Below, piece after piece: positions 1 to 10,095 of a DNA stretch of 64,000 bases; the first letter of the stretch is position 1; every line of letters begins with the position of its first letter. The position numbers and the translations under genes are program-made. The notes under the pieces were generated by a model, which searched no databases, was not told where the DNA came from, and saw only the letters and a program-made list of their open reading frames with translations. Origin of the DNA: Arenibacter sp. F26102 (lineage in GTDB: Bacteria > Bacteroidota > Bacteroidia > Flavobacteriales > Flavobacteriaceae); contig NZ_JALKBC010000001.1 in the NCBI RefSeq assembly GCF_023015865.1, positions 558,001 through 622,000 of the forward strand. The letters run 5' to 3'.

Positions 1-3000
1 TCTAGCGTGTTTAACAAAGATATTAGTTCATGGAATGTGGCCAATGTGGCCAACATGGCCACTATGTTTTCTAGAGCTTGGGCATTTAATCAGAATATAG
101 GAACTTGGAAAGTAGGCAATGTAACCGATATGAGTAGCATGTTCTCTTATGCATTCTCTTTCAATAAGAGCCTGAGTACTTGGAACGTGGGTAAGGTTAC
201 AAACATGTCCAATACCTTCCAATATGCCACATCTTTTAATCAGGACCTGGCCAATTGGAATGTTGCTAATGTGACTAGTATGTCTGTGATGTTTTCAGGG
301 GCATCTTCTTTCAATCAGGATATCAGCAATTGGGATGTAAGCAAGGTAACTGATATGACCGCTATGTTTCAAAATACCGGCAATTTTAATCAGGATATTG
401 GTGATTGGGACGTAAACAACGTAACCAATATGCAATTTATGTTTTTAAGTGCTAAAGCCTTTAATCAGGATATCAGCAGATGGAATGTAGGTAAGGTAAC
501 GGATATGAATAGCATGTTCCTAAATGCATCGGTCTTCGATCAGAATATTGGGACGTGGAATGTGAGCAATGTTACCGATATGACGGATATGTTTAAGGAT
601 ATTAAACTATCCACAGAAAATTATGATGGCCTATTAAGCGGTTGGAGTGCTTTAGCCTTACAGAATGGGGTTGCTTTTGGTGGTGGAAACAGTACGCATT
701 GTGCTAGCACCACCGAGCGTCAGAAGTTAATCGATGATTTTGGCTGGACCATTACTGACGGAGGCGAGGATTGTTCGGAAACCTATTTTATCACCACTTG
801 GGAAACCACAGCCAGTAATGAGTCCATTACCATCCCCACCGGAGATGGTGCCTTTTCATATACCGTGGATTGGGGAGATGGTACAACGGACAATACCGTA
901 TATACCGGGAATGCGAGCCATACCTATGTTGTTCCTGGGATACATACCGTAAAAATCAGTGGTCAATTCCCACATTTGAAATTTACATGGATACCATATG
1001 CAAAGTATCTACGGTCAGTAGAACAATGGGGAGACCAAGTTTGGGGCTCTATGGAAAGTAGTTTTGCTTATTGTGAGAATTTGGTTTTCAATGCAATGGA
1101 TACCCCAGATCTTTCTCAGGTAACCAGCATGCATAGGATGTTCAGTGGTGCTATTTCCTTCAACGAAGACCTTAGTGGCTGGGATGTCAGCAATGTGACC
1201 GATATGTCCTCTATGTTCACAAGGGCAGCCTCCTTTAACCAAGATATTGGTAATTGGAATGTGAGTAAGGTGACCGATATGAGTAGTATGTTTAGTGATG
1301 CTTCTTCCTTCAATCAGGATATTGGTGGATGGGATGTGTCCAATGTCACCAATATGATAGGGATGTTTTCTTCAGCAGAATCTTTTAATGGGGATATTGG
1401 AAATTGGGATATGTCCAATGTCACCAATATGAGAGTGATGTTTTATGGTGCAACAGCATTCAATCAGGATATTGGTGGATTGGATGTGTCCAATGTTACC
1501 AATATGCAAGCGATGTTTTTTTCAGCAGAATCTTTTAATGGGGATATTGGAAATTGGGATGTGTCCAATGTCATCAATATGAGAGAGATGTTTTATGGTG
1601 CAACAGCATTCAATCAGGATATTGGTGGATGGGATGTGTCCAATGTAACTGATATGAGATCGATGTTCTATGAGGCAACTTCCTTTGATCAAAACATAGG
1701 TTCTTGGGATGTTAGTAATGTTGGTATATACAATGATCCTATGATGGGATATACAATCAGCTATATGGATGATATGTTTAAAAACGCGGGATTGTCCATA
1801 GCTAATTATGATAAGCTATTGCAAGGTTGGAGTGGTTTGTCCCTACAGTCTGGGGTTACTTTTGATGCAGGCAGCAGCAAGTACTGCGACGGCAGCACTG
1901 CACGACAAAAAATTATTGATGATTTTGGCTGGACCATTACTGACGGAGGAGAGGATTGTTCGGAAGCCTATTTTATCACCACCTGGCAAACGGAAGCCAA
2001 TGATGAGGAAATTACCATCCCTTCTGGGTCTGGTGCTTTTAGCTATACGGTAGACTGGGGAGATGGGACTACGGATACTACCGTATATACGGGTCCAGCC
2101 AGCCATACTTTTAGTACTCCTAGTGTCTACGCAATAAAAATCAACGGGGACTTTCCACATTTTAGAATGGCAAGTGGCCCAATGAAGGACAAGTTGCTTT
2201 CTGTAGAGCAATGGGGATCTCAGGTCTGGGGGGCTATGGAAAGTAGTTTTGCCGGTTGTACTAATTTGGTGATCAATGCTACGGATGTGCCAGACCTGTC
2301 GCAAGTAACCAGTATGAAAGGGATGTTTTCCGGGGCGTCTTCCTTCAATCAAGATATTAATAATTGGAATGTCAGTAATGTAACGGATATGTCCAATTTG
2401 TTTGATGGTGCCACTGCATTTAACCTGGATCTTAGTGCGTGGCAGATAGGTAATGTGACCAATATGTTTCAGATGTATAGAAATACCAATTTTAATCAGG
2501 ACATCGGTGGTTGGGATGTTGCTAATGTGAGCAATATGTCCAGAATGTTTGAGGATGCAAAGGTATTTAATCAGGATATCGGTCTATGGGCGGTAAGCAA
2601 GGTCACCAATATGGAAGGCATGTTTCTTAACGCTACCACATTTAATCAGGATATCAGTGGTTGGGATGTTGCTCAGGTGACTGATATGAGCTCTATGTTT
2701 TATGAGGCCAAAGCGTTTAATCAGAATATCGGATTGTGGAAAGTTGGAAACGTTACTAATATGAAGTTAATGTTTTATGGTGCCAACTCCTTCAATATGG
2801 ATATAAGCACGTGGGAGGTATATAATGTAACCGATATGTCAAATATGTTCAGAAACGCAAGGTCCTTTAATCAGGATATTAGTGTATGGGATGTTAGTAG
2901 TGTAATGAATATGTCCGATATGTTCAATGGTGCAACAGCATTCGATCAGCCTATCGGAAATTGGAATGTAAGTAATGTGACCAATATGTTTCAGATGTTT

Positions 3001-5607
3001 AGAGATACCAATTTTAATCAGGACATCGGTGGTTGGGATGTAAGCAATGTGACCAATATGCAATATATGTTTATGAGGGCTGGAGATTTTAATCAGGACG
3101 TCAGCGAATGGGATGTAGCGAACGTTACCACTATGACGGGTATTTTTTATAGCGCATTGGCATTCGATCAGAATATTGGGGCGTGGAATGTGAGCAGTGT
3201 TACCGATATGACGGATATGTTTAAGGATATTAAACTATCCACAGAAAATTATGATGGTCTATTAAGCGGTTGGAGTGCTTTAAACTTACAGAATGGGGTT
3301 GTTTTTGGTGGAGGAAACAGTACGTATTGCGCCAGTACCATAGCGCGTCAGAAGTTGATCGATGATTTTGGCTGGACCATTACCGATGGAGGGGAAGAAT
3401 GCCCATTACTTCCATTTGTCACTACCTGGAAAACAGATAATACGGGGAAGACGGATGTCAATAGCATTGAAATTCCCACCGGTGATGGAACCTTTGCCTA
3501 TACCGTGGATTGGGGCGACGGTTCTACGGACAACACAATATACACCGGGAACGCAGCCCATACCTATGCTGCGCCAGGTACTTATACGGTAAGCATCAGT
3601 GGCGATTTTCCACACTTTAAATTTTCTACTAGTCAAGAAGATAATAAAAAGCTATTGTCCGTGGAACAGTGGGGAAGCCAAGTATGGGAATCTATGGATA
3701 GTAGTTTCAATGCCTGTAGCAATCTAGTTATCAATGCTACTGATGTCCCTGATCTTTCACAGGTGCAAAGTATGTCAAAAATGTTCTCGTCAGCACTTAC
3801 TTTTAATCAGGACATTAGTGGTTGGGACGTATCCAATGTAACCAATATGGATTCAATGTTCGCAACCGCAAGAAGTTTTAATCAAGATATAAGTGTTTGG
3901 GATGTTAGTAATGTAACCAATATGGACAGGTTGTTTTATTCTGCCCGTGTTTTTAACCAAGATATTGGTGTGTGGAACACAAGTAATGTCACTACTATGA
4001 AAGCTATGTTCGAAGGAGCCTACATTTTTAATCAGGATATAGGTGATTGGGATGTAAGTAGCGTGACCGACATGCGTTGGATGTTTCAAGCAGCTCTTGA
4101 CTTTGATCAAGATATTAGTAGGTGGAATGTAGAGCAAGTAACCTCTATGTTATCAATGTTTCAACAGGCAAGAAGTTTTAATCAAGATATTAGCGGTTGG
4201 GATCTTTCCAATGTTACCGATACAAGAAATATGTTTCTTTCTGCTTCTACATTTAACCAAGATTTGAGTACTTGGGATGTAAGTAAGGTAACGGATATGG
4301 ATAGGATGTTTCAAGAAGCAAGTTCTTTTAATCAAGATATTAGTGGTTGGGACGTTTCTAAGGTTACCGATACATATGGCATGTTTTTTCTTGCTACATC
4401 TTTTGACCAAGATTTAGGAAATTGGGATGTCAGTAATGTAAAAGAAATGTCAAGAATGTTCGAAGATGCTGGATTATCAACAGAAAATTATGACAAAACA
4501 TTGATTGGTTGGAGTGGGTTAGGTTTACAGAACAATGTTTCATTTCACGCGGGTAATAGTAGCTACTGTGATGGAGCAATCGCACGACAGAAAATTATAG
4601 ATGATTTCGGGTGGACCATTACCGATGCCGGACTGTTTTGTAATGCTGATGCTGACAATGATGGTGTGAACGATAATGTAGATGCCTGTCCTAACACTCC
4701 AACTGGGGAAGCGGTAGATGCCAACGGTTGTTCCGATAGTCAAAAAGACAGCGACGGAGACGGGGTTATGGATGATAAGGACCAATGTCCCAACACCCCT
4801 GCAGGAGAAACCGTAGATGCCAACGGTTGTTCCGATAGTCAAAAAGACAGCGACGGAGACGGGGTTATGGATGATAAGGACCAATGTCCCAACACCCCTG
4901 CAGGAGAAACCGTAGATGCCAACGGTTGTTCGGATAGCCAAAAGGATGCCGATGAAGATGGGGTTGTCAATGATCTAGACCTTTGTCCAAAAACTCCTGC
5001 CGGGGAAGCCGTGGATGCGGAAGGCTGTTCCGATAGCCAGAAGGACAGTGATTTTGACGGAGTAAACGATGCCCAGGACCTATGTCCGGATTCTCCGGAA
5101 GACGAGTCCGTGGATGATAATGGATGTGCCGATAGTCAAAAAGATACCGATAATGATGGTGTCATGGACAATGTGGATACTTGTTCCAATACCCCTGCCG
5201 GGGAAACGGCCGATGCCAATGGTTGTTCCGATAGCCAAAAAGATGGTGATGATTCTGGCGATGATTCTGGAGATGGAACGGATAACGGCGACGGTGATGG
5301 TGAGACTGGCGGAGAAGATGATGCCAATACATTAAAAGTGTCCCAAGCCTTTACGCCAAACGGCGATGGGGTAAACGATACCTGGACGATCTACGGTATA
5401 GAGAATTATCCCAATTCCATAGTGCGTGTCTTTAACAGCTGGGGCAAAGAGGTGTTCGCTGCCAAGAACTACCAGAACAATTGGGACGGACACTACAAAG
5501 ACCTGAGCAGTGGACTTCCAGATGGAGGTTCCTATTACTACCAGGTAGACCTTGAAGGAGACGGCCGCGTTGATATGGACGGATGGCTATTTTTGGCCAA
5601 ACAATAA
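1..5607 (+). CDS. Giant BspA/DUF285-repeat surface protein with T9SS type B sorting domain (5' end outside window)
   Basis: The frame is open from base 1, so the start and signal peptide lie upstream; 1868 codons are visible. Four blocks of about 25-residue repeats of the DUF285/BspA type (pattern [20 protein letters not shown]) lie near bases 1-600, 1100-1790, 2290-3230 and 3750-4480. Each block ends in a conserved linker (ENYDxxLxGWSxL, then [14 protein letters not shown]). The first three linkers lead into a PKD-like module ([12 protein letters not shown]). Six 33-residue acidic thrombospondin type 3-like calcium-binding repeats follow (bases about 4640-5260). The last ~90 residues match the gliding-motility-associated C-terminal domain ([12 protein letters not shown]), the T9SS type B signal. 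I infer an exported adhesin-like cell-surface protein; its ligand is unknown. The PorP/SprF-family gene 31 bp downstream is its likely secretion partner. Confidence 0.9.
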   Translation, partial: SSVFNKDISSWNVANVANMATMFSRAWAFNQNIGTWKVGNVTDMSSMFSYAFSFNKSLSTWNVGKVTNMSNTFQYATSFNQDLANWNVANVTSMSVMFSGASSFNQDISNWDVSKVTDMTAMFQNTGNFNQDIGDWDVNNVTNMQFMFLSAKAFNQDISRWNVGKVTDMNSMFLNASVFDQNIGTWNVSNVTDMTDMFKDIKLSTENYDGLLSGWSALALQNGVAFGGGNSTHCASTTERQKLIDDFGWTITDGGEDCSETYFITTWETTASNESITIPTGDGAFSYTVDWGDGTTDNTVYTGNASHTYVVPGIHTVKISGQFPHLKFTWIPYAKYLRSVEQWGDQVWGSMESSFAYCENLVFNAMDTPDLSQVTSMHRMFSGAISFNEDLSGWDVSNVTDMSSMFTRAASFNQDIGNWNVSKVTDMSSMFSDASSFNQDIGGWDVSNVTNMIGMFSSAESFNGDIGNWDMSNVTNMRVMFYGATAFNQDIGGLDVSNVTNMQAMFFSAESFNGDIGNWDVSNVINMREMFYGATAFNQDIGGWDVSNVTDMRSMFYEATSFDQNIGSWDVSNVGIYNDPMMGYTISYMDDMFKNAGLSIANYDKLLQGWSGLSLQSGVTFDAGSSKYCDGSTARQKIIDDFGWTITDGGEDCSEAYFITTWQTEANDEEITIPSGSGAFSYTVDWGDGTTDTTVYTGPASHTFSTPSVYAIKINGDFPHFRMASGPMKDKLLSVEQWGSQVWGAMESSFAGCTNLVINATDVPDLSQVTSMKGMFSGASSFNQDINNWNVSNVTDMSNLFDGATAFNLDLSAWQIGNVTNMFQMYRNTNFNQDIGGWDVANVSNMSRMFEDAKVFNQDIGLWAVSKVTNMEGMFLNATTFNQDISGWDVAQVTDMSSMFYEAKAFNQNIGLWKVGNVTNMKLMFYGANSFNMDISTWEVYNVTDMSNMFRNARSFNQDISVWDVSSVMNMSDMFNGATAFDQPIGNWNVSNVTNMFQMFRDTNFNQDIGGWDVSNVTNMQYMFMRAGDFNQDVSEWDVANVTTMTGIFYSALAFDQNIGAWNVSSVTDMTDMFKDIKLSTENYDGLLSGWSALNLQNGVVFGGGNSTYCASTIARQKLIDDFGWTITDGGEECPLLPFVTTWKTDNTGKTDVNSIEIPTGDGTFAYTVDWGDGSTDNTIYTGNAAHTYAAPGTYTVSISGDFPHFKFSTSQEDNKKLLSVEQWGSQVWESMDSSFNACSNLVINATDVPDLSQVQSMSKMFSSALTFNQDISGWDVSNVTNMDSMFATARSFNQDISVWDVSNVTNMDRLFYSARVFNQDIGVWNTSNVTTMKAMFEGAYIFNQDIGDWDVSSVTDMRWMFQAALDFDQDISRWNVEQVTSMLSMFQQARSFNQDISGWDLSNVTDTRNMFLSASTFNQDLSTWDVSKVTDMDRMFQEASSFNQDISGWDVSKVTDTYGMFFLATSFDQDLGNWDVSNVKEMSRMFEDAGLSTENYDKTLIGWSGLGLQNNVSFHAGNSSYCDGAIARQKIIDDFGWTITDAGLFCNADADNDGVNDNVDACPNTPTGEAVDANGCSDSQKDSDGDGVMDDKDQCPNTPAGETVDANGCSDSQKDSDGDGVMDDKDQCPNTPAGETVDANGCSDSQKDADEDGVVNDLDLCPKTPAGEAVDAEGCSDSQKDSDFDGVNDAQDLCPDSPEDESVDDNGCADSQKDTDNDGVMDNVDTCSNTPAGETADANGCSDSQKDGDDSGDDSGDGTDNGDGDGETGGEDDANTLKVSQAFTPNGDGVNDTWTIYGIENYPNSIVRVFNSWGKEVFAAKNYQNNWDGHYKDLSSGLPDGGSYYYQVDLEGDGRVDMDGWLFLAKQ
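1321..1620 (+). repeat. 150-bp tandem duplication inside the DUF285 repeats
   Basis: Bases 1321-1470 and 1471-1620 are near-identical in register, each covering two 25-residue repeats, with a few substitutions. This is a recent in-frame expansion of two repeat units, much closer to each other than to the rest of the array. Confidence 0.85.
4714..4931 (+). repeat. 99-bp tandem repeat in the thrombospondin type 3 region
   Basis: Bases 4714-4832 reappear identically at 4813-4931, a 99-bp (33-codon) period. The repeat encodes one calcium-binding unit beginning [10 protein letters not shown]. Slippage or recombination here would change unit number in frame. Confidence 0.9.
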
Positions 5608-5638
5608 TCACAATACCTAAGAAATACAATAAAATACC

Positions 5639-6526
5639 ATGCAGAATATAAAACATATAGTATCCATAGCCCTCTTCCTCATCTTTGGTGCGTTAAGTGC
5701 ACAGCAGGAAGGGCTGTTGACCAACTACCGCTACCATATGAACGCCTATAACCCTGCCTATGTTTCCCCTGGGGGGGCGACGGCCATTACTTCCAGCTTC
5801 CGCCAGCAATGGACGGGAGTGGAAGAGGCACCAAGAACTATGGTGGTCTCCTTTGGCACCCGATTGGGCGAAAAGATGGGCCTTGGGGTGTCCGTGATGA
5901 ACGACAAGACCTTTATAGAGAGCCAGACCTTTATTGGTATAGACTACTCCTATAAGCTTCAGTTGTCCGAAAAAATGGAACTGTACCTGGGGCTCAAGGC
6001 GGGCGGCAATTCCTATTCGGTGAACACTGCCGGGCTGGAGACCTATAACATACAGTCGGACCCAAGTATAGCATCGATCTCCGATTTTAACCCCAATATA
6101 GGGGCGGGGATACTTCTTAAAAGGGAGGCGCTGTTCCTTTCCCTGGCCATGCCCAGGATATTGACCACGGACCGGGCAGAGAACAGCAACGGTACGGCCA
6201 CGGCCACCGTAGCCAAGCCCCATCTTTACGCCACGGTGGGCTATGATCTGCCGCTTGGGAACAACGGCAACCTAATGTTGAAACCTTCGGCCATGATGCG
6301 TCAAGTGAGCGGGGCACCACTGTCGGTCGATTTCAATACCATGCTCTCCTTTAACAACGACTTTGAACTGGGAGCCAGTTATAGGACCGACTCGGCCTTT
6401 GCAGGCTTGGTAAACCTAAGTATCCAGAAACGGCTTACCCTGGGCTTCGCCTATGAGGTGAGTACCAGAAGTGAACTGGCCAGTGCCAAGAACACCAATG
6501 AGCTGTTCTTAAGGTTTGTGTTTTAA
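5639..6526 (+). CDS. PorP/SprF family type IX secretion system membrane protein
   Basis: A 295-residue protein with a signal peptide (about residues 1-20, ending ALSAQ) followed by the family opening (LLTNYRYHMNAYNPAYVSPGG) and an outer-membrane beta-barrel pattern ending in a C-terminal Phe (LFLRFVF). PorP/SprF proteins are needed for secretion or surface attachment of T9SS substrates and are commonly encoded next to a large substrate with a type B sorting domain, which is the arrangement here. It begins 31 bp after the giant surface protein, so the two are probably co-transcribed, and a strong terminator follows. Base composition is more GC-rich than the neighbours. The family call is firm; the specific substrate is inferred from position. 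Confidence 0.9.
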   Translation: MQNIKHIVSIALFLIFGALSAQQEGLLTNYRYHMNAYNPAYVSPGGATAITSSFRQQWTGVEEAPRTMVVSFGTRLGEKMGLGVSVMNDKTFIESQTFIGIDYSYKLQLSEKMELYLGLKAGGNSYSVNTAGLETYNIQSDPSIASISDFNPNIGAGILLKREALFLSLAMPRILTTDRAENSNGTATATVAKPHLYATVGYDLPLGNNGNLMLKPSAMMRQVSGAPLSVDFNTMLSFNNDFELGASYRTDSAFAGLVNLSIQKRLTLGFAYEVSTRSELASAKNTNELFLRFVF

Positions 6527-6561
6527 AAAGAAGCGGGGCCTTTTCCCTAAACAATACGTGT

Positions 6562-6597
6562 AAAAAATGAGGTGCCCAAGGGTGCCTCATTTTTTTT
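6562..6597 (+). terminator. Rho-independent terminator after the PorP/SprF gene
   Basis: An A-run, a GC-rich stem (ATGAGGTGCCC against GGGTGCCTCAT, two wobble pairs) and a T8 run. It closes the surface-protein operon; the flanking A-run makes it possibly bidirectional. Confidence 0.9.
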
Positions 6598-6925
6598 GGG
6601 GTTAACGGAAGAAGCAGGTGGTAAACCTAAGCTGTTCTCGATACAAAATGGCATGCGCCATTTCACTGGAACCGACCGCTGCCCGTACCATCATAATTGT
6701 ATGATAATTGAACAATGAACCATAGGCCGTGTTAGGTGGGGCCTATTTAACGGTAGGCAGGCTTGCCGGTCGGCAGAATTGCGTAGACGAGACTTCAGTT
6801 TTCCCAGTTCGGGAGACTGTGCGAATAGTTGTAACGTTCAGGATTTTGTCAACCTTAATTTTTTAAAAAAAACTTAGATTATCCTTTTTCTAAAGGTTGG
6901 GTGTGATTTAAAAAATCTATTTAGT
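6598..6925. other. Intergenic stretch with two hairpins between convergent operons
   Basis: No coding potential seen. It holds a perfect 7-bp hairpin (AAATGGC/GCCATTT, 6646-6663), a second perfect 7-bp hairpin (ATAGGCC/GGCCTAT, 6722-6746), and a GC-rich GGCAGGC/GGTCGGCAG patch at about 6755-6775 that resembles the palindrome in the GIY-YIG cassettes near 21.6-21.9 kb. It is probably intergenic repeat material. Confidence 0.5.
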
Positions 6926-7630
6926 CTAATTCACCAATTCAATGATTTTGGATACAGTTTCCTTATTGTTAACTCCCAAGCCTTCTTGTTGATAGGCCAA
7001 TTCCCCTTCCTGGTCAAAAACGCTGATGATGTTGGAATGCGAGAAATCCATAGGGGATATTTTTTTGTAGTTGACCGCCAGTACTGCTGAAAATTCACGG
7101 GTGTCCCCTTCGGAACCTCTTAGAAATACCCATTTTTCTGAGTCCATTTGATTTTCCTTTGCAAATTCTTTTAAACGCTGTGGCGTATCTGTTTCAGGGT
7201 CTATGCTGACAAAAACAAGGGTAACCTTGTCCTTTTTATCCGCGGGGATTTGCTCTTCTATACCTCGCATATCAGCGACCAATCTAGGGCAAGCGGTTTG
7301 ACAGGAAGTATAGATCATGACCATAACCAATACATCTCCTTTCAGCGCCTTCAACTGTATTTCCTCATTGTTCTGATTGGTCCATTTGGATGGAAGGTTA
7401 TAAATAGATAGATCAGAAATTTCACCCTCCTTTTTGGTGTTCATGGCCAGTAGCTGCAGATCCATTTTACAAACGCTGCATTTGTCGGGATGGTCATAGG
7501 TCTTGTCTCCCTCGCAATGCATGGGGCATTGGTATTTTTGTGCTGTTGTTTTGGTTGAATTTTTTGTATTGCACCCTATAAGATTGATGACCAAAAAGCA
7601 TAACAATCCAGCATTGAGAATTTTTTTCAT
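6926..7630 (-). CDS. SCO1/SenC family copper chaperone lipoprotein with heavy-metal-binding domain
   Basis: A 234-residue predicted lipoprotein (lipobox Cys20, LIGC). Residues about 33-60 form a heavy-metal-binding domain with CPMHC and CSVCKMDL. The rest is a thioredoxin-fold SCO1 domain with the copper-binding CxxxC (Cys110, Cys114) and distal His (about 198, in DFSHSN). SCO proteins deliver copper or reduce cysteines for copper enzymes, classically the CuA site of cytochrome oxidase. As the last gene of the nirK operon, 4 bp after the NirV-like gene, it most likely serves copper loading of NirK; this role is inferred from position. The family call is firm. Confidence 0.9.
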   Translation of the reverse strand: MKKILNAGLLCFLVINLIGCNTKNSTKTTAQKYQCPMHCEGDKTYDHPDKCSVCKMDLQLLAMNTKKEGEISDLSIYNLPSKWTNQNNEEIQLKALKGDVLVMVMIYTSCQTACPRLVADMRGIEEQIPADKKDKVTLVFVSIDPETDTPQRLKEFAKENQMDSEKWVFLRGSEGDTREFSAVLAVNYKKISPMDFSHSNIISVFDQEGELAYQQEGLGVNNKETVSKIIELVN

Positions 7631-7634
7631 TTCC

Positions 7635-8438
7635 TTAATAAGTTAGGTTTTTATTGTTCGGTCCTTTTGTCTGTACACATCGGAATCCCAAATTTCTTAT
7701 GGCATAATTCGCTTTAAGGCTTCCTCTAAAAGCGTAGCGCATAAAAGCGGCATAGTTCATTAAGTCCGATGCTCCTACCGCGGCGCTCCCACAAAAAAGA
7801 TTACTGTCCTTGTCTACATCCTTTCTGGATTCACCGGAAATTAAAACGGAATTAAAATCCATCGTCCACTCCCATACAAGGCCGTGAAGGTCATAAATTC
7901 CCCAATAATTCTTAAAAGTGGAGCCTATGGAATTGTTAAATGTTTTTGGAGCCTCGTACCAGTCCAGAATAAGCTGATTGTAGGATTCCTTTTTACGGGC
8001 ATCTGGATTGCTTTTATCGGCCATAGCGGCATATTCCCACTCATCAACGGTTGGCAACCTTTTTCCTTGGCATTCGCAATATTTCTTGGCTGCAAACCAA
8101 GAAACGTTGGTTATCGCTGCATCGTCCGCTAATTGATCTCCAAAGAATTCATCACTCTCCCAATTAACTAAATAATTACCGTCGGCAAATAATCGCTTGA
8201 CCTTACTTTTTTTCCATTCAGGATGTTCTTGTACAAACTTTAAATATTCCTTGTTGGTTACGGGGTATACGTCCATTGTAAAGGCATCCACCGTGACCGC
8301 TGTTGAATCTACACCATAAAGTGGAATATAAGTCCCTCCTTTAACCATAACCATATTCTCTGATTGGGCAGAAGCAATATTTACTACTATGATTCCAATC
8401 ATTGTTAATGCTACTCTAAAAAAGGGACTCAATATCAT
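7635..8438 (-). CDS. NirV-like protein, formylglycine-generating-enzyme (FGE-sulfatase) fold
   Basis: A 267-residue protein with a signal peptide (about 1-24, ending NIASA) and the FGE-sulfatase pattern: MVMVKGGTY near the start, VTNKEYLKFV, VSWFAAKKYCECQGKRLPT, WEYAAM, and the terminal NLGFRC. In true formylglycine-generating enzymes a catalytic Cys pair precedes the GFRC motif; here the equivalent stretch (FRGSLKANYAIRN) has no Cys, so a non-catalytic role is likely. Proteins of this fold (NirV) are commonly encoded beside nirK. It lies 20 bp after nirK and 4 bp before the SCO1-like gene, clearly one operon. Its function in nitrite reduction is not established. Confidence 0.85.
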   Translation of the reverse strand: MILSPFFRVALTMIGIIVVNIASAQSENMVMVKGGTYIPLYGVDSTAVTVDAFTMDVYPVTNKEYLKFVQEHPEWKKSKVKRLFADGNYLVNWESDEFFGDQLADDAAITNVSWFAAKKYCECQGKRLPTVDEWEYAAMADKSNPDARKKESYNQLILDWYEAPKTFNNSIGSTFKNYWGIYDLHGLVWEWTMDFNSVLISGESRKDVDKDSNLFCGSAAVGASDLMNYAAFMRYAFRGSLKANYAIRNLGFRCVQTKGPNNKNLTY

Positions 8439-8458
8439 TTTTTTGATTTGGATTGATT

Positions 8459-9919
8459 CTATCTATTTCTTACACTTTTAACCATAGTAGGAGTTACGTC
8501 CTTTTTGGAATTGCCCCAACTATTGTACACATAGGTTAGTACATTTGCCACCTCTTCGTCGGATAAGGTTTGCGCGGTCATAACACTATTGTATTTTTGT
8601 CCATTTACGGTTATTTCACCTGTTTTTCCGTGCAGTATAATGTCTATGGCTCGATTGACATCGGCATTTAAGTAATCAGATTTGGCCAGTGGGGGAAAAG
8701 CATTGGCAATTCCTTGGCCTTCCCCTTGGTGACAGGCAAAACAGGTTTGCATATAAGCGGCCTTACCAAATTTCATCTTTTCCTCCATGGATTTGGCGGG
8801 TATTTCAGATTCTGCTACACTATTGGTCGAAGGCATTTTTTGAATACCACCACCTTCAGGCTGATAAATACCGTCTTCAAGTTCTCCGGAATAGATTGTC
8901 ATGTTTTTCTCGCCTCCTACTTTTAGCATACCTAATGCTCCCTTGTTAAAAGCCCTGAAAATGGAATGGTCTACCAGTATAAAAGTTCCCGGAACATCTA
9001 CCTTGAATTCTACTATGGCGGCTCCGCCAGCTGGGATTAGGGTAGTTTGCACATTTTCATTGATCATATCGCCACCTTCAACATGCACCTTGTCGAAAAT
9101 TTCACCAATAACATGAAAGGAAGATACCAGGTTTGGTCCACCGTTCCCAACGAACAATCGTACTGTTTCGCCTACGTTTGCGGTAATGGCATTATCCCCG
9201 GTCAAGGCTCCCATCTTACCATTGAAAACTACATAATCTGCCTTTTCATCAACTGCTTTTTGCATATCAAAAGGTTGTAAGCCTCGCTCCCCATTGGCAC
9301 CTTTGGTGTAAAAGTCACCCTGCATGATGTAATATTCCTTATCCACCAATGGCAATCCTCCTTCGGGTTCTACCAAAATTAAACCGTACATTCCGTTTGC
9401 AATATGCATACCAACTGGCGCAGTAGCGCAATGGTAAACATACAACCCGGGATTTAGGGTTTTAAAAGAGAATACTTTCTCGTGTCCAGGAGCTACAAAA
9501 GAGGACTCTGCACCTCCTCCCGGACCGGTAACGGCATGTAGATCAATATTATGGGGCAATTTGTTTTCAGGGTGATTTTTTAGGTGAAATTCAACTTCAT
9601 CGCCCACCCTTGTTCTTATGAAACTTCCAGGTACTGTGCCTCCAAAAGTCCAATATACATATCGCACCCCGTTGGTCATTTCTCCCTCCTGCTCCAGGAT
9701 TTCCATGTCTACCTTTAGTAATTTAGCCTTTCTTTTGCCGACAGGAGTGGGTACGTTGGGAGGGGATGTTAATTCTGCAATCATTTCACGATTCGCAGGA
9801 ATATCCGCTGTGCTTTCATAAACGATCTTTTCCTTTTTTGCACATGAGAGGATAAGAGTGCCAATTCCTGCCGCCATCATAATGGAGAGGAATATTTTTT
9901 TTGTCAATTGTGTATTCAT
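8459..9919 (-). CDS. nirK: Copper-containing nitrite reductase NirK with fused C-terminal cytochrome c
   Basis: A 486-residue predicted lipoprotein (lipobox LILSC, Cys26) reducing nitrite to nitric oxide in the periplasm. Two cupredoxin domains carry the expected ligands: type 1 copper His123, Cys164, His172, Met177 (LPHNIDLH and [11 protein letters not shown]); type 2 copper His128, His163 and His318 (LVDHSIF); active-site Asp126 and His269 (SSFHVIGE). Residues about 380-475 are a class I cytochrome c domain with CFACH (Cys393, Cys396, His397), an internal electron donor, giving a longer protein than two-domain NirK. First gene of an operon with the NirV-like and SCO1-like genes. A CRP/FNR-type site and -7 box lie upstream. 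No NO or N2O reductase is in the window. Confidence 0.95.
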   Translation of the reverse strand: MNTQLTKKIFLSIMMAAGIGTLILSCAKKEKIVYESTADIPANREMIAELTSPPNVPTPVGKRKAKLLKVDMEILEQEGEMTNGVRYVYWTFGGTVPGSFIRTRVGDEVEFHLKNHPENKLPHNIDLHAVTGPGGGAESSFVAPGHEKVFSFKTLNPGLYVYHCATAPVGMHIANGMYGLILVEPEGGLPLVDKEYYIMQGDFYTKGANGERGLQPFDMQKAVDEKADYVVFNGKMGALTGDNAITANVGETVRLFVGNGGPNLVSSFHVIGEIFDKVHVEGGDMINENVQTTLIPAGGAAIVEFKVDVPGTFILVDHSIFRAFNKGALGMLKVGGEKNMTIYSGELEDGIYQPEGGGIQKMPSTNSVAESEIPAKSMEEKMKFGKAAYMQTCFACHQGEGQGIANAFPPLAKSDYLNADVNRAIDIILHGKTGEITVNGQKYNSVMTAQTLSDEEVANVLTYVYNSWGNSKKDVTPTMVKSVRNR

Positions 9920-9979
9920 AAAAATATATTTAGGTTGCTTATTTAAAATAATAAAGGATATTTTAGTCTTTTATTGAGG

Positions 9980-9987
9980 CAAAAATA
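9980..9987 (-). promoter_or_regulatory. Bacteroidota -7 promoter box of nirK
   Basis: On the minus strand TATTTTTG fits TAnnTTTG exactly, about 60 nt before the nirK ATG. Its upstream edge is 29 nt from the centre of the palindrome at 10010-10023, placing that site near -41, as in class II CRP/FNR-activated promoters. Confidence 0.65.
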
Positions 9988-10009
9988 GTTTTGAAAATCC
10001 TATAAAAAC

Positions 10010-10023
10010 ATGACAACTGTCAT
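10010..10023. promoter_or_regulatory. CRP/FNR-type operator upstream of nirK
   Basis: A perfect palindrome ATGACAACTGTCAT with the TGA-N6-TCA core of the CRP/FNR superfamily. It matches the form and promoter spacing of the site upstream of the porin (11416-11429). I infer an oxygen- or nitric-oxide-responsive CRP/FNR-family activator, which is not encoded in this window. Confidence 0.7.
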
Positions 10024-10095
10024 ATTTCAGAACTTGTTTTAAATGGAGTCAATTTTGCTGGGAATCCTATTTCTTTGGTCAAGATTTCCTTAGGA

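Noticed and set aside
1-4480. Regularly spaced short repeats that could suggest a CRISPR array
   Set aside because: The repeats are codon-phased, degenerate and encode DUF285 units in one open frame; there are no unique spacers.
4540-4941. Minus-strand open frame of 133 codons under the calcium-repeat region
   Set aside because: It mirrors the tandem repeat of the plus-strand gene and shows no recognisable domain.
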